Shown here piece by piece: positions 17,231 to 26,092 of a stretch of 64,000 nucleotides of DNA. The notes under the pieces are model-generated. The model was not told where the DNA came from, ran no database searches, and was given only the letters and a program-made list of their open reading frames with translations. The stretch lies in assembly GCF_001014615.2 (NCBI RefSeq), contig NZ_LBCQ02000005.1:186001-250000 (forward strand), written 5' to 3'. The translations under genes were made by a program, and so were the position numbers. The stretch is from Aquamicrobium sp. LC103. GTDB lineage: Bacteria; Pseudomonadota; Alphaproteobacteria; Rhizobiales; Rhizobiaceae. The number at the start of each line of letters is the position of its first letter. Positions within the stretch are counted from its first letter, which is position 1.

Positions 17231-18946
17231 TCAGTTTGCCGCATTTTTTGCCTGGGCGGCGGCGGTGATGCCGCTCAGGCGTGTATCAGGGGTGATATAT
17301 TCCACGTCGTAGCGCAATTCGACGAGGGCCGGGCGACCATTGTTCTTTGCGAAGTCGCGGGCGCGAGCGAACGCGGCGGCGAAATCCTCCGTCTTTTCGA
17401 CGGTCTCTCCCGAAGCGCCGTAGCTGCGCGCAAGGGCGGCGAAATCCGGATTCTCGAGGTCGAGCGCGAAGGATCGCGCGGGATATTCGCGTTCCTGATG
17501 CGCGCGGATCGTGCCCCAGGCGCCGTTGTTGCACACCAGGATGACGATCCCCAGACGATGCTGCATCGCGGTGCCGATTTCCTGCAAGGTCATCTGAAAA
17601 CAGCCGTCGCCGGCAAAGGTGATGGATTCACGTTCCGGGAACGCGAGCTTGGCGGCGATGGCGGCCGGCAGGCCATAGCCCATCGAACCGCAGATCGGCG
17701 ATGCCTGCGTGCCCAGATGCGAAAACTGCAGGAAGCGATGAGGAAACAGCGCGTAATTGCCGGCGCCGACCGAAACGAACGCATCCTGCGGCAGGACCTC
17801 GGCCATGTGCAGGCACGCCTGCGAGAGATCGAAAACCGCGTCGGTTTCGGGAGCGATGCGCGATCGCTGGTAGTCGTCATTGGCGGATTTCGCCAGCCCG
17901 GACCAGTTGAGCGCTCCTGCCGGCTGCAATTCCGCCAGTGCGGCGCCGATTCCGACCGGATCGGCGTTGATCGCCAGCGTGGGCCTGTAGACGCGGCCCA
18001 GCTCGTCGCCATCGGGATGAATGTGCACCAGTTTCTGGCGAGGCAGGGGACTTTCGACCAGCTTGTAGCCTTCGGTCGTCGGCTCGTCGAGGCGCGAGCA
18101 GACCGAGATCAGAAGGTCGGCTTCCGCGATGCGCGCGGCCAGCGCCCTGTCCGTGCCATAGCCGACATGGCCGGCAAAATTCGGGTGACGATTGTCGAAA
18201 ACTTCCTGACGTCGCCATGAAACGCCGACCGGCAGGTCGAAGCGTTCCGCGAATGCTGCCAGGTTGGCCCGCGCCTCATCGGTCCAGCCGGTGCCGCCGG
18301 CGATGACGAATGGCCGTCGGGCTTCGTCGAGCAGGCTGACCAGCCTGTCGAGTTCCCGTTGCGTGGGGCGCGGATGCGCGCGTTCGAAGGGTGCCACGTC
18401 GGCGACCGCCGCGCGACCCCACAGCGTGTCTTCCGGCAGGACGAGAACGACCGGGCCCGGTCGCCCGCTCCGGCTTTCGGCGAAGGCCCGAGCCACGAAT
18501 TCGGGAATGCGGTCCGTGCGGTCGATCTGTGCGACCCATTTCGCCACCGGACCGAACATCTGGCGGTAGTCGATCTCCTGAAAACATGCGCGCTCGGTCG
18601 TGTCCGATCCGATCTGCCCGACGAAAAGGATCATGGGCGTGCCGTCCTGGCGGGCGACGTGCAGGCCGATCGAGGCATTGGTGGCGCCGGGTCCGCGCGT
18701 GACGAAGCATATACCGGGCTTGCCGGTCAGCTTGCCATAGGCTTCGGCGGCGTAAGCCGCGCCGCCTTCCTGCCGGCAGGGAACCGTGCGGATCGTTTCC
18801 TTCCGCTCGCCGAGCGCGTCGATGCAGGGCAGAAAGCTTTCGCCCGGAACCATGAAGACGGTGTTCACGCCGTGCAGTTCGAGCTGTCTGACGAGAAGCT
18901 CGCCCCCCTGTGTTTCGACGGGGGAAGCATCGGTTGCAGGCATCAT
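17231..18946 (-). CDS. Thiamine-diphosphate enzyme, acetolactate-synthase-like
   Basis: This 571-residue ThDP enzyme has the catalytic glutamate at residue 60 (CRQEGGAAYAAEAYG), a central domain, and the C-terminal GDGCF...CNNGAWG magnesium and diphosphate motif. It is a separate paralogue from the ThDP protein at 2763 and contains no regulatory subunit. Its first ATG (18946) overlaps the stop of the ATPase gene, so it is coupled to the importer. It probably decarboxylates or condenses a 2-oxo acid derived from the imported compound. True acetolactate synthase or a sulfoacetaldehyde/oxalyl-CoA-type role cannot be decided by reading alone. Confidence 0.88.
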   Translation of the reverse strand: MMPATDASPVETQGGELLVRQLELHGVNTVFMVPGESFLPCIDALGERKETIRTVPCRQEGGAAYAAEAYGKLTGKPGICFVTRGPGATNASIGLHVARQDGTPMILFVGQIGSDTTERACFQEIDYRQMFGPVAKWVAQIDRTDRIPEFVARAFAESRSGRPGPVVLVLPEDTLWGRAAVADVAPFERAHPRPTQRELDRLVSLLDEARRPFVIAGGTGWTDEARANLAAFAERFDLPVGVSWRRQEVFDNRHPNFAGHVGYGTDRALAARIAEADLLISVCSRLDEPTTEGYKLVESPLPRQKLVHIHPDGDELGRVYRPTLAINADPVGIGAALAELQPAGALNWSGLAKSANDDYQRSRIAPETDAVFDLSQACLHMAEVLPQDAFVSVGAGNYALFPHRFLQFSHLGTQASPICGSMGYGLPAAIAAKLAFPERESITFAGDGCFQMTLQEIGTAMQHRLGIVILVCNNGAWGTIRAHQEREYPARSFALDLENPDFAALARSYGASGETVEKTEDFAAAFARARDFAKNNGRPALVELRYDVEYITPDTRLSGITAAAQAKNAAN

Positions 18947-20604
18947 ACTGTTTCCTCGTAAGACCCTTGAGCGGCCTCCTGCGGGTCCCATCCCTTGCCG
19001 GGAATGGCCGCGATGAGGCGCTGGGTATATTCGTGTTGTGGTGCGTCGAAGATTTGCGAGGGAGGCCCCATCTCGACTATCTCGCCGCGACGCATGACGG
19101 CGACGCTGTCGCAGATCTGCGCGGCAACCCGCAGATCGTGGGTGATGAAGATCATCCCTAGTTTCAACTGATCCTGAATTTCCTTCAGGAGTTTCAGGAC
19201 CTGCTCCTGAACCGAAACGTCCAGCGCGGAAACGCTTTCGTCCGCGATCAGCACCTCCGGATCGAGCATGAGGGCTCGGGCGATGCCGATACGCTGGCGC
19301 TGGCCGCCCGAAAATTCATGCGGATAGCGCTTGTAGGCGGACGCATCGAGGCCGACGCGTGCCAGCAATTCTTCGGCTCTGCGCTGGGCGGCCGCTCGGC
19401 TGACACCGTTCGCCAGCGGGCCGTCGACGAGAATGCGTCCGACGGTCTGTCGCGGATTGAGGGAGGCGAACGGATCCTGAAAAATCATCTGGATCTTCTG
19501 CCGCATCGGACGAAACGCTGCCGGTGAGAGCGGCGCGATGTCCTTGCCGTTATAGAGAATCTGACCGCCATCGCTCGGCGTCAGCTTTATGATCACGCGT
19601 CCGAGCGTCGATTTTCCGGAACCGGATTCGCCGACGATGCCGAGCGTCTGGCCCTGGCGAAGCGTGAGGCTGATCTTTTGAACGGCCGGCACGATCCGGG
19701 GCTTGGCGAAAAGCCCGCCGCCGCTGCGATAGGTCTTGTTGAGGTTGCGGACCTCGAGCAGCACGTCGTCAGCGGCGGGGCTCGACGCGTCGGCGCCATC
19801 TTCGGCCCGGCGATGCGGAACGGCCTTGATAAGGCGTCGGGTGTAGGGGTGTCGAGGGGCGTTCAGCACCTGTTCCGCTGGTCCTGTCTCGACCACCAGC
19901 CCCTTTTCCATCACCACCACGCGGTCGGCTATGTCGGCCACGACGCCGAAATCATGGGTGACGAAGATGACGCCCATTCCCTTGGCTTGCTGGATGCGTT
20001 TGATGAGGTCGAGGATCTGCGCCTGGGTGGTCACGTCCAGCGCGGTCGTCGGCTCGTCCGCGATCAGGACCGAGGGCTCGAGCGCCAGCGCCATGGCGAT
20101 CACCACGCGCTGGCGCTGGCCGCCCGACAGGCGAAACGGGTAGGAATCCTTCAGCGTTTTCGGGTCTGGCAGCCCGACGTAATCCAGAAGATCCATGACC
20201 CGCCGCGCGCGTACCGACCGATCGGTCTCGCCGTGGACGAGCATCACCTCGTCGATCTGGTCGCCGACCGTCATCAGCGGGTTCAGCGCCGAGAGCGGCT
20301 CCTGGAAGACCATCGCTATTTCGCGGCCGCGCAGTTCGCGCAGTTCCTCTTCCGAACGCGAGAGAAGATCACGTCCCTTATATTCTATGGAGCCGTCAGA
20401 AGGCTTGAGATAGCTCGGCAACAATCCCATCAGCGCATTGGCGGTCATGGACTTTCCCGAACCGGACTCGCCAACGACGCACAGGATTTCGCCTGCGTCC
20501 AGATCGTATGTGATGTCCTTGATGGCATAATCGCGATCGAAGCCGGGCGGCAGGGGAATCGAAAGCCCCTTCACGCTGAGCAGCGGCGCTTCGGCAGAGC
20601 TCAT
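18943..20604 (-). CDS. ABC transporter ATP-binding protein, fused DppD-DppF type
   Basis: This 553-residue protein has two nucleotide-binding domains. The N-terminal domain has Walker A GESGSGKS, signature LSGGQRQRV and Walker B VLIADEP. The C-terminal domain has GESGSGKS and FSGGQRQRI. Start ATG 20604 overlaps the stop of the DppC-type permease by ATGA; upstream in-frame codons lie inside that permease gene and are not conserved. It powers the importer encoded at 20601-24089. Confidence 0.94.
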   Translation of the reverse strand: MSSAEAPLLSVKGLSIPLPPGFDRDYAIKDITYDLDAGEILCVVGESGSGKSMTANALMGLLPSYLKPSDGSIEYKGRDLLSRSEEELRELRGREIAMVFQEPLSALNPLMTVGDQIDEVMLVHGETDRSVRARRVMDLLDYVGLPDPKTLKDSYPFRLSGGQRQRVVIAMALALEPSVLIADEPTTALDVTTQAQILDLIKRIQQAKGMGVIFVTHDFGVVADIADRVVVMEKGLVVETGPAEQVLNAPRHPYTRRLIKAVPHRRAEDGADASSPAADDVLLEVRNLNKTYRSGGGLFAKPRIVPAVQKISLTLRQGQTLGIVGESGSGKSTLGRVIIKLTPSDGGQILYNGKDIAPLSPAAFRPMRQKIQMIFQDPFASLNPRQTVGRILVDGPLANGVSRAAAQRRAEELLARVGLDASAYKRYPHEFSGGQRQRIGIARALMLDPEVLIADESVSALDVSVQEQVLKLLKEIQDQLKLGMIFITHDLRVAAQICDSVAVMRRGEIVEMGPPSQIFDAPQHEYTQRLIAAIPGKGWDPQEAAQGSYEETV

Positions 20605-21437
20605 TTCTTCCTCCCGCGCAGATGGGGGTTCATCAGGTCGTTGATGCCTTCGCCGATCAAGTTGATGGCCAGCACCGCGAGCAGGATCGCCAGGCCGGGA
20701 AAGAAACTCATCCACCATGCCTCGCGCAGCATGGTGCGCGCCGCGCCGATCATGAATCCCCAGCTCATCATGTTGCGGTCGCCGAGGCCGAGGAAGGAGA
20801 GGGCGCTTTCGGTCAGGATAGCGGTCGCCACCATGAGCGACGCGGTGACGATGATCGGCGAGATCGCGTTGGGTAGCACCTGGGTCATGATGATGCGCGG
20901 ACCGCTCTGGCCGATGACGATGGCGGCCTGGACGAACTCGCGCTCGCGAAGGCTTAGGAATTCAGCCCGCACCAGACGAGCCACGCCGGGCCACGAGACG
21001 ACGGCGATGGCGAGCGTGATCGACACGATGTTGGGGCTGAAGATGGCGACCAGAACGACGGCCATGGCGAAGGCCGGAATGATCTGGAAGAACTCGGTGA
21101 ACCGCATCAGCAGATCGTCGACGCGGCCTCCGTAGAAGCCGGCGAGCGCGCCGATGCTGACGCCGATGAGAACGGCGACGAGTGTCGAGACGACGCCGAT
21201 CAGCAGCGACACCTTCGCGCCGTGGGCGATACCGGCCGCGATATCCCGGCCGAGCATGTCCGTGCCGAGCAGGAAGTCGGGGTTTTCCATCGGACGCAGG
21301 AGCGGCATGGCGACCGTGCGCCACGGATTGCCGGGGAAAAGAAGCGGTGCCGCCAGCGCCATTGCGATAATCAGGCCGAGAATGACGAGGCCCAGCACGG
21401 CGCCGTAGTTCTGCGAGAAGCGTTTCAAATTCTGCAT
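20601..21437 (-). CDS. ABC transporter permease, DppC type
   Basis: This 278-residue permease has the DppC family motif LLGTDMLGRDIAAGI after the first membrane helix, a transport-loop region around EFVQAAIVIGQS, and the C-terminal ESALSFLGLGDRNMMSWG. It lies 9 bases after the DppB-type gene. With that protein it forms the channel of the second importer. Confidence 0.92.
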   Translation of the reverse strand: MQNLKRFSQNYGAVLGLVILGLIIAMALAAPLLFPGNPWRTVAMPLLRPMENPDFLLGTDMLGRDIAAGIAHGAKVSLLIGVVSTLVAVLIGVSIGALAGFYGGRVDDLLMRFTEFFQIIPAFAMAVVLVAIFSPNIVSITLAIAVVSWPGVARLVRAEFLSLREREFVQAAIVIGQSGPRIIMTQVLPNAISPIIVTASLMVATAILTESALSFLGLGDRNMMSWGFMIGAARTMLREAWWMSFFPGLAILLAVLAINLIGEGINDLMNPHLRGRKK

Positions 21438-21446
21438 GATTCGACC

Positions 21447-22415
21447 TCAGGCGATGCCGATACGAGGATCGACGATGCGGTAGAGCAAATCGGCGATGAA
21501 ATTGACGATGACGACGACGATCGCGGTGACGAGAAAGACACCGAGGAGCACGGGATAGTCGCGCTGCATCAACGCGTCGAACATCAGTCGCCCGATGCCG
21601 GGCCACGCGAAGACCGTCTCCGTGAGGATCGCGCCGCCCACGAGCTGGCCGGCCTGCATGCTGGCGAAGGTGAAGACCGGCAACACGGCATTACGCAGCA
21701 CGTGCCGCCGGATGATGCGCTTGTTCGGGACGCCTTTCGCCCGGGCGGTCTTGACGAAATCGAGCCCCATCACCTCCAGCATCGAGGCGCGGGTCAGACG
21801 CGTATAGACGGCCGTGTAGAACAGGCCCAGCGTGACCGCTGGAAGGATGAGATGATGAGCGATGTCGAGCGCGCGCCGCCAACCGGTATAGCCTGCCCCG
21901 ATGGTTTCCATGTCGAAGGGCGGCAGCCAGCCGAGATTGATCGAGAACAGCAGGACGGACATCAATGCAATCCAGAAAAGCGGAGTTGCATAGAACACCA
22001 GCGCAAGCGTGGTGATGATGCTGTCGAGCGCGCTGCCACGGTAGCGGGCGGCCATCACGCCGAACAGAACGCCCGTCGCAAGCGAGAACGCGAATGCCGC
22101 GCCGGTCAGAAGCAGGGTCGCGGGCAGACGTTCAAGAATGAGGCTGAGAACGGGCACCTGATTGCGATAGGAAAATCCGAGGTCGCCGGTCAGGACGCCG
22201 GAGAGATAATTCCAAAGCTGCACGGGAACTGGGCGATCGAGGCCGAATTGCGCGCGGAGATTTTCCAGATACTGCGGATCCCCGGAGCCCGCCTCACCGG
22301 CAAGAATGGCCGCCGGATCCCCGGGCGCAAGTTTGATCAGCAGGAAGTTCAGGATGATCACGCCGATGATCACCACGACTGCCTTGCCGATCCGTTGCAA
22401 GGTGAAGGATAGCAT
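21447..22415 (-). CDS. ABC transporter permease, DppB type
   Basis: This 322-residue permease has the family N-terminus (MLSFTLQRIGKAV), APGDPA near residue 29, several membrane helices and the transport loop TARAKGVPNKRIIRRH near residue 223. I chose ATG 22415. An upstream ATG at 22460 is within a hairpin that follows the binding-protein gene and gives no conserved sequence. Confidence 0.92.
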   Translation of the reverse strand: MLSFTLQRIGKAVVVIIGVIILNFLLIKLAPGDPAAILAGEAGSGDPQYLENLRAQFGLDRPVPVQLWNYLSGVLTGDLGFSYRNQVPVLSLILERLPATLLLTGAAFAFSLATGVLFGVMAARYRGSALDSIITTLALVFYATPLFWIALMSVLLFSINLGWLPPFDMETIGAGYTGWRRALDIAHHLILPAVTLGLFYTAVYTRLTRASMLEVMGLDFVKTARAKGVPNKRIIRRHVLRNAVLPVFTFASMQAGQLVGGAILTETVFAWPGIGRLMFDALMQRDYPVLLGVFLVTAIVVVIVNFIADLLYRIVDPRIGIA

Positions 22416-22456
22416 GCGTTGCGGCCCCGTTTCTGCTCGACGGTTCAAGAAATGCG

Positions 22457-22487
22457 TCATCCCGGAAGGACGAGCCTTCCGGGATGA
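22457..22487 (-). terminator. Intercistronic hairpin after the binding-protein gene
   Basis: A perfect 13-base stem (22457-22469 with 22475-22487) and a 5-base loop lie 12 bases after the binding-protein stop and before the permease start. No T-run follows. It may act as an attenuator or as a stabilizer of the upstream binding-protein message. Confidence 0.7.
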
Positions 22488-22499
22488 CCGGCTTGCGAG

Positions 22500-24089
22500 T
22501 TATTTGGCGATCCAGACGTCGTCCATCGGCTCGTTGAGACCGATGGCCGTGCGCACGAGATTCTTCACCTTGTCCCGATAGATCGTGGTGTTCTGCATGT
22601 CGAACGTCCACAAGAGCGGCACGTCCTCGGCAAGGATCTCCTGCACCTGGGTATAGGCTGCTGCGGCATCTTCCTGGTTCACGGCGTCGGCCGCCTTGGT
22701 GAACAGCGCGTCGACTTCCGGATTGGCGTAGGCCTGGTTGTTGCCGGCATGCGTTCCCTGGACGATGTTGTCGCTGTAGTAGTTGCGCGAAACGCCCTGA
22801 GCCGGGTGGCCGAACTGGTAAAGGAAGTTGAAGGCGAGGTCGAAGTTGAAGCTGCCGATATTCTGGAGCCATCCGCCGGCGTCGACCGCCTGGATGGTGA
22901 CGACGAAACCGAGCTCCTCGAGCTGCTGCTTTACATATTCAGCCAACCGGTCCCAGGTCGAACCATAGGGCAGGCCCATCAGCCGAATGGGGTGCTTGCT
23001 GAGGTCGATGCCGGATTCCGCCACCAGCTTCTTCGCCAGATCCATGTCGAACGGATATTGCTGAAGATCGGGATCGTGGAACATGGTCGTCGCGGAGAAG
23101 GGTCCCCTGGCGGCCTTACCCTGGCCGAAGAAGATCGCGTTCACGATGAAGTCCCGGTCCAGGGCGTGGTACATTGCCTTGCGGATGTTCCTGTCGGCAA
23201 ACACTTCGAGGCGAAGGTTCGGCTGGATGAACATCTGCGGCGAGAAATACTCCCAGCCCGCGGTGGTGCTCTCGACGCCCGGCAGGGCCGTCAGCGTGCG
23301 AATGGCGAAACCTTCGACGTCGCCGCCGCGCAGAACGTCAACGGTTCCCTGCTCGAATGCGATGCTGCGCGAGGCGGCATCCGGAATGACGCGGAAGTAG
23401 AGTTCGTCCAGATAGGGTTTGCCGTCCTTCCAGTAATCCTCGTTGCGCACGAGGTGGATGAAGCTGCCGCGCTGCCATTCCTTGAATTTGAACGGTCCGG
23501 TGCCGATCGGCGTGCTGTTGGCCGGATTGGTCCGGTAATCGGTGCCCTGATAGATGTGCTTCGGCATGATCGGGAACGAGCTCAGCTCGAAGCCGTAGAG
23601 AAATGCGGAGAACGGCTTCTTCATCTTGAAGACGACCGTCAGGTCGTCCGGCGCGGTGACGCTCTCGACATAGGCTTCCGCGATCAGCCGCCAGCGCGGA
23701 TGGGCATCGACCAGGAACTCCGTGGCGGCGAAGACCACGTCCGCAGAGGTGAATGGCTCGCCGTCGTGCCATTTCACGCCTTCCTGCAGCGAGAAGGTGT
23801 AGGTCAGGCCGTCTTCGGAGACTTCCCAACTTTTCGCAAGCTGCGGCAGGGGGTTCAGGCTGGCATCATAGGTCAGCAGGCTCTGATAGATCTGGCCCGC
23901 GACATAGAGTGTCGGTCCTTGCGTGTTCAGGCCGACGATGAGCATCGGCGGCTCCGGCTGCACGATCATGTTCAGCGCGCCGCCCGGTGTAACTTCCGCA
24001 GCAGGGGCGTCCTGAGCCATTGCCGGTCCGGCAACGGGCGCGCACGCCAAAATAGCGGCCGTCGCCAGACGGACCAAGGTTCTCAGCAT
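22500..24089 (-). CDS. ABC transporter substrate-binding protein, family 5
   Basis: This 529-residue periplasmic binding protein has a Sec signal peptide (hydrophobic residues about 5-22, cleavage near AMAQ). The mature part shows the family-5 pattern with LAKSWEVSEDGLTYTFSL and GTGPFKFKEW. A GGGAGA ribosome site 7 bases upstream supports ATG 24089. It is the first gene of a seven-gene minus-strand operon: binding protein, two permeases, ATPase, ThDP enzyme, deacylase, GntR. The neighbours suggest an acylated amine or amino-acid derivative as ligand. Confidence 0.93.
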   Translation of the reverse strand: MLRTLVRLATAAILACAPVAGPAMAQDAPAAEVTPGGALNMIVQPEPPMLIVGLNTQGPTLYVAGQIYQSLLTYDASLNPLPQLAKSWEVSEDGLTYTFSLQEGVKWHDGEPFTSADVVFAATEFLVDAHPRWRLIAEAYVESVTAPDDLTVVFKMKKPFSAFLYGFELSSFPIMPKHIYQGTDYRTNPANSTPIGTGPFKFKEWQRGSFIHLVRNEDYWKDGKPYLDELYFRVIPDAASRSIAFEQGTVDVLRGGDVEGFAIRTLTALPGVESTTAGWEYFSPQMFIQPNLRLEVFADRNIRKAMYHALDRDFIVNAIFFGQGKAARGPFSATTMFHDPDLQQYPFDMDLAKKLVAESGIDLSKHPIRLMGLPYGSTWDRLAEYVKQQLEELGFVVTIQAVDAGGWLQNIGSFNFDLAFNFLYQFGHPAQGVSRNYYSDNIVQGTHAGNNQAYANPEVDALFTKAADAVNQEDAAAAYTQVQEILAEDVPLLWTFDMQNTTIYRDKVKNLVRTAIGLNEPMDDVWIAK

Positions 24090-24500
24090 ATTGATTTCTC
24101 CCATTCAGAGCGCGCCTGTGCGCTGCCTTGTCAGATCGGTCAGTTAGATTTTTGTTTTCTTGTTACATTAAGATGCATCTTAAAAATCTGTCAACAGAAA
24201 GTTCTGATTTTTGATAACAATTTGAAATATAATAGCTAAATACGAGAGCTCAGTAAGTCGGTCATGCCTTTAGTGCCGGCAGGCAGGAATCTGATCAAAT
24301 TAGATGCATCATTACCGAGGGCAAAAACCATCGCCGCCGCGTCGCAGGCGCGGCCTGAACAAACGTATGGGAATTCGGCTTGTGATGATTTCGCGGATGT
24401 CGGGACGTTTCCCGATTCCGTCTCGACGAGCGACGGGTCGACCGGAGCATCGTCGTGATCGAGCGCGGCGCGCACTGACGTGCCGCGCGATGGATAAGCT
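24090..24500. other. Intergenic region upstream of the second ABC operon
   Basis: This stretch has no convincing gene. Its right part is G+C-rich. The part at 24130-24245 is strongly A+T-rich and holds the promoter and operator described separately. A second GATGCATC core occurs at 24303-24310, about 131 bases upstream of the one in the promoter. Confidence 0.6.
24166..24194 (-). promoter_or_regulatory. Promoter with operator palindrome for the second ABC operon
   Basis: On the minus strand a perfect -35 TTGACA (24189-24194) is followed after 17 bases by a weak -10 TTAATG (24166-24171). The 14-base perfect palindrome TAAGATGCATCTTA (24169-24182) fills the spacer and overlaps the -10, a classic repressor position. 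The operon's own GntR regulator (15407-16129) is the obvious candidate to bind it. That link is inference. Confidence 0.65.
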
Positions 24501-24534
24501 TCGGGCGGCCGTTGCCTGTGCGTCGGCCGCCCGA
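24501..24534 (-). terminator. Terminator-like hairpin after the aldehyde dehydrogenase operon
   Basis: A perfect 11-base G+C stem (TCGGGCGGCCG at 24501-24511 with its complement at 24524-24534) and a 12-base loop lie 29 bases after the stop of the gene at 24564. No clear T-run follows, so termination may be partial or Rho-assisted. Confidence 0.55.
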
Positions 24535-24563
24535 GGGTAGAGAGGATCGCTTGGAAAGAAAGA

Positions 24564-26015
24564 TTACGCCTTGGCGCTCCAGGCCGAGATCTGCTTGGAA
24601 TCCATGAATTCCTCCAATCCCGTCACGCCGCCTTCGCGCGCGCGGCCCGAGGCCTTGACGCCGCCGAAAGCCGAGCCTGCGCCAAGTCCTTCACCGTTCA
24701 TTTCGATCATTCCGGCGCGCAGCCGGCGGGCAAGGCGATTGCGCCTTTCACCGTCCTGCGACTGGACGTAGTTCGTCAGCCCATAGATCGTGTCGTTGGC
24801 GATCTCGACCGCCTCCTCCTCGCTGTCGAAGGGGATGAGCGACAGAACCGGCCCGAAGATTTCCTGACGGGCGATCGTCATCTCGTTGTTGACGTCCGCG
24901 AAGACCGTGGGGCGCACGAAATAGCCGCGGTTGACCCCCTCGGGCAGGCCGGGACCGCCGGCGACCAGTCGCGCGCCCTCGCTGATGCCCTGCTGGATCA
25001 GACCCTGGATCTTGTCCCATTGCAGCTTGCTGACGACCGGGCCGATATGCCTGCCGGCCTGATGGGCGGACGCCACCGCGGTTTCCTTCGCCACCTTTGC
25101 CGCGGCTTCGACCGCCTGGTCATAGATCGAACGCTCGACGAGCATGCGCGTCGGGGCGTTGCACGACTGACCGCTGTTGTTGAAGCAGTGGCGCGCGCCG
25201 CGCTCGACCGCCTTGTGGTCGGCATCGGCGAAGACCAGATTGGCGCCCTTGCCGCCGAGTTCCAGCGCGACTTTCTTCAGCGAGTCCGCTGCAGCCTTGG
25301 TGATCGCGATGCCTGCCCGGGTCGAACCGGTGAAGGAGATCATGTCCACGTCCGAATGTGTCGAAAGTTGCGTGCCGACGCCTGCTCCGTCACCATTGAC
25401 GAGGTTGAAGACACCTTTCGGCAGCCCGGCCTCATGAACGATCTCGGCAAAGAGCATCGAGGACAGGGGCGCGATTTCTGATGGCTTCAGAATGGCCGTG
25501 TCGCCTGCGAGCAACGCCGGGATGACCTTGAGCGTGACCTGGTTCATCGGCCAGTTCCATGGCGTGATCAGGCCGACCACGCCGACCGGCTCCCAGGCCA
25601 TCATCGTGGTCGGGGCGTGATCGCCGAGCGGCCGGACGAACTCGAAATTCTTGAAGGCGGTGATGAAGTTCTCGATGTGGTATATGCCCGCTCCCACCTG
25701 GGAAGACAGCGACATGTCGCTGGGCGCGCCCATTTCCGAGGTCATGGCCGCGGCCATTTCCTTCGCGCGACGCTTGTAGATGTCGAGGATTTTCTCGACA
25801 TAGGCGAGGCGCTCCGCCGGCGGTGTCCGCGACCAGGCGGGGAACGCGGCCTTCGCCGCTGCGACGGCGCGATCGGTGTCCGCCTGATCGCCGAGGCTGA
25901 TGACGGCGACCGCTTCCTCGGTCGACGGGTCGACGACCTCCAGATCGTTCGGCCTGGAAGGCGCCACCCATTCGCCGTTGATGTAGAATTTCCGCTTGTC
26001 CGTCAGTTCAACCAT
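24564..26015 (-). CDS. NAD(P)-dependent aldehyde dehydrogenase
   Basis: This 483-residue member of the aldehyde dehydrogenase superfamily oxidizes an aldehyde to a carboxylate. Catalytic Cys285 (GQSCNAPTR), general base Glu252 (ELGGKGANL) and oxyanion Asn154 (PWNWP) are all present. An AGAGG site favours ATG 26015, the second of two adjacent ATGs. It is the last gene of the operon aminotransferase, aldehyde dehydrogenase, aldehyde dehydrogenase. With the aminotransferase it would convert an omega-amino compound to an omega-acid. Substrate specificity is not readable. Confidence 0.92.
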   Translation of the reverse strand: MVELTDKRKFYINGEWVAPSRPNDLEVVDPSTEEAVAVISLGDQADTDRAVAAAKAAFPAWSRTPPAERLAYVEKILDIYKRRAKEMAAAMTSEMGAPSDMSLSSQVGAGIYHIENFITAFKNFEFVRPLGDHAPTTMMAWEPVGVVGLITPWNWPMNQVTLKVIPALLAGDTAILKPSEIAPLSSMLFAEIVHEAGLPKGVFNLVNGDGAGVGTQLSTHSDVDMISFTGSTRAGIAITKAAADSLKKVALELGGKGANLVFADADHKAVERGARHCFNNSGQSCNAPTRMLVERSIYDQAVEAAAKVAKETAVASAHQAGRHIGPVVSKLQWDKIQGLIQQGISEGARLVAGGPGLPEGVNRGYFVRPTVFADVNNEMTIARQEIFGPVLSLIPFDSEEEAVEIANDTIYGLTNYVQSQDGERRNRLARRLRAGMIEMNGEGLGAGSAFGGVKASGRAREGGVTGLEEFMDSKQISAWSAKA

Positions 26016-26092
26016 CATATCCTCTCTTTTCGCCGCGGAAGATGCGGCGCGTGGTCTGGAGTTTCCGAAGCTGCATGCAGCGTTGAGCTCTC

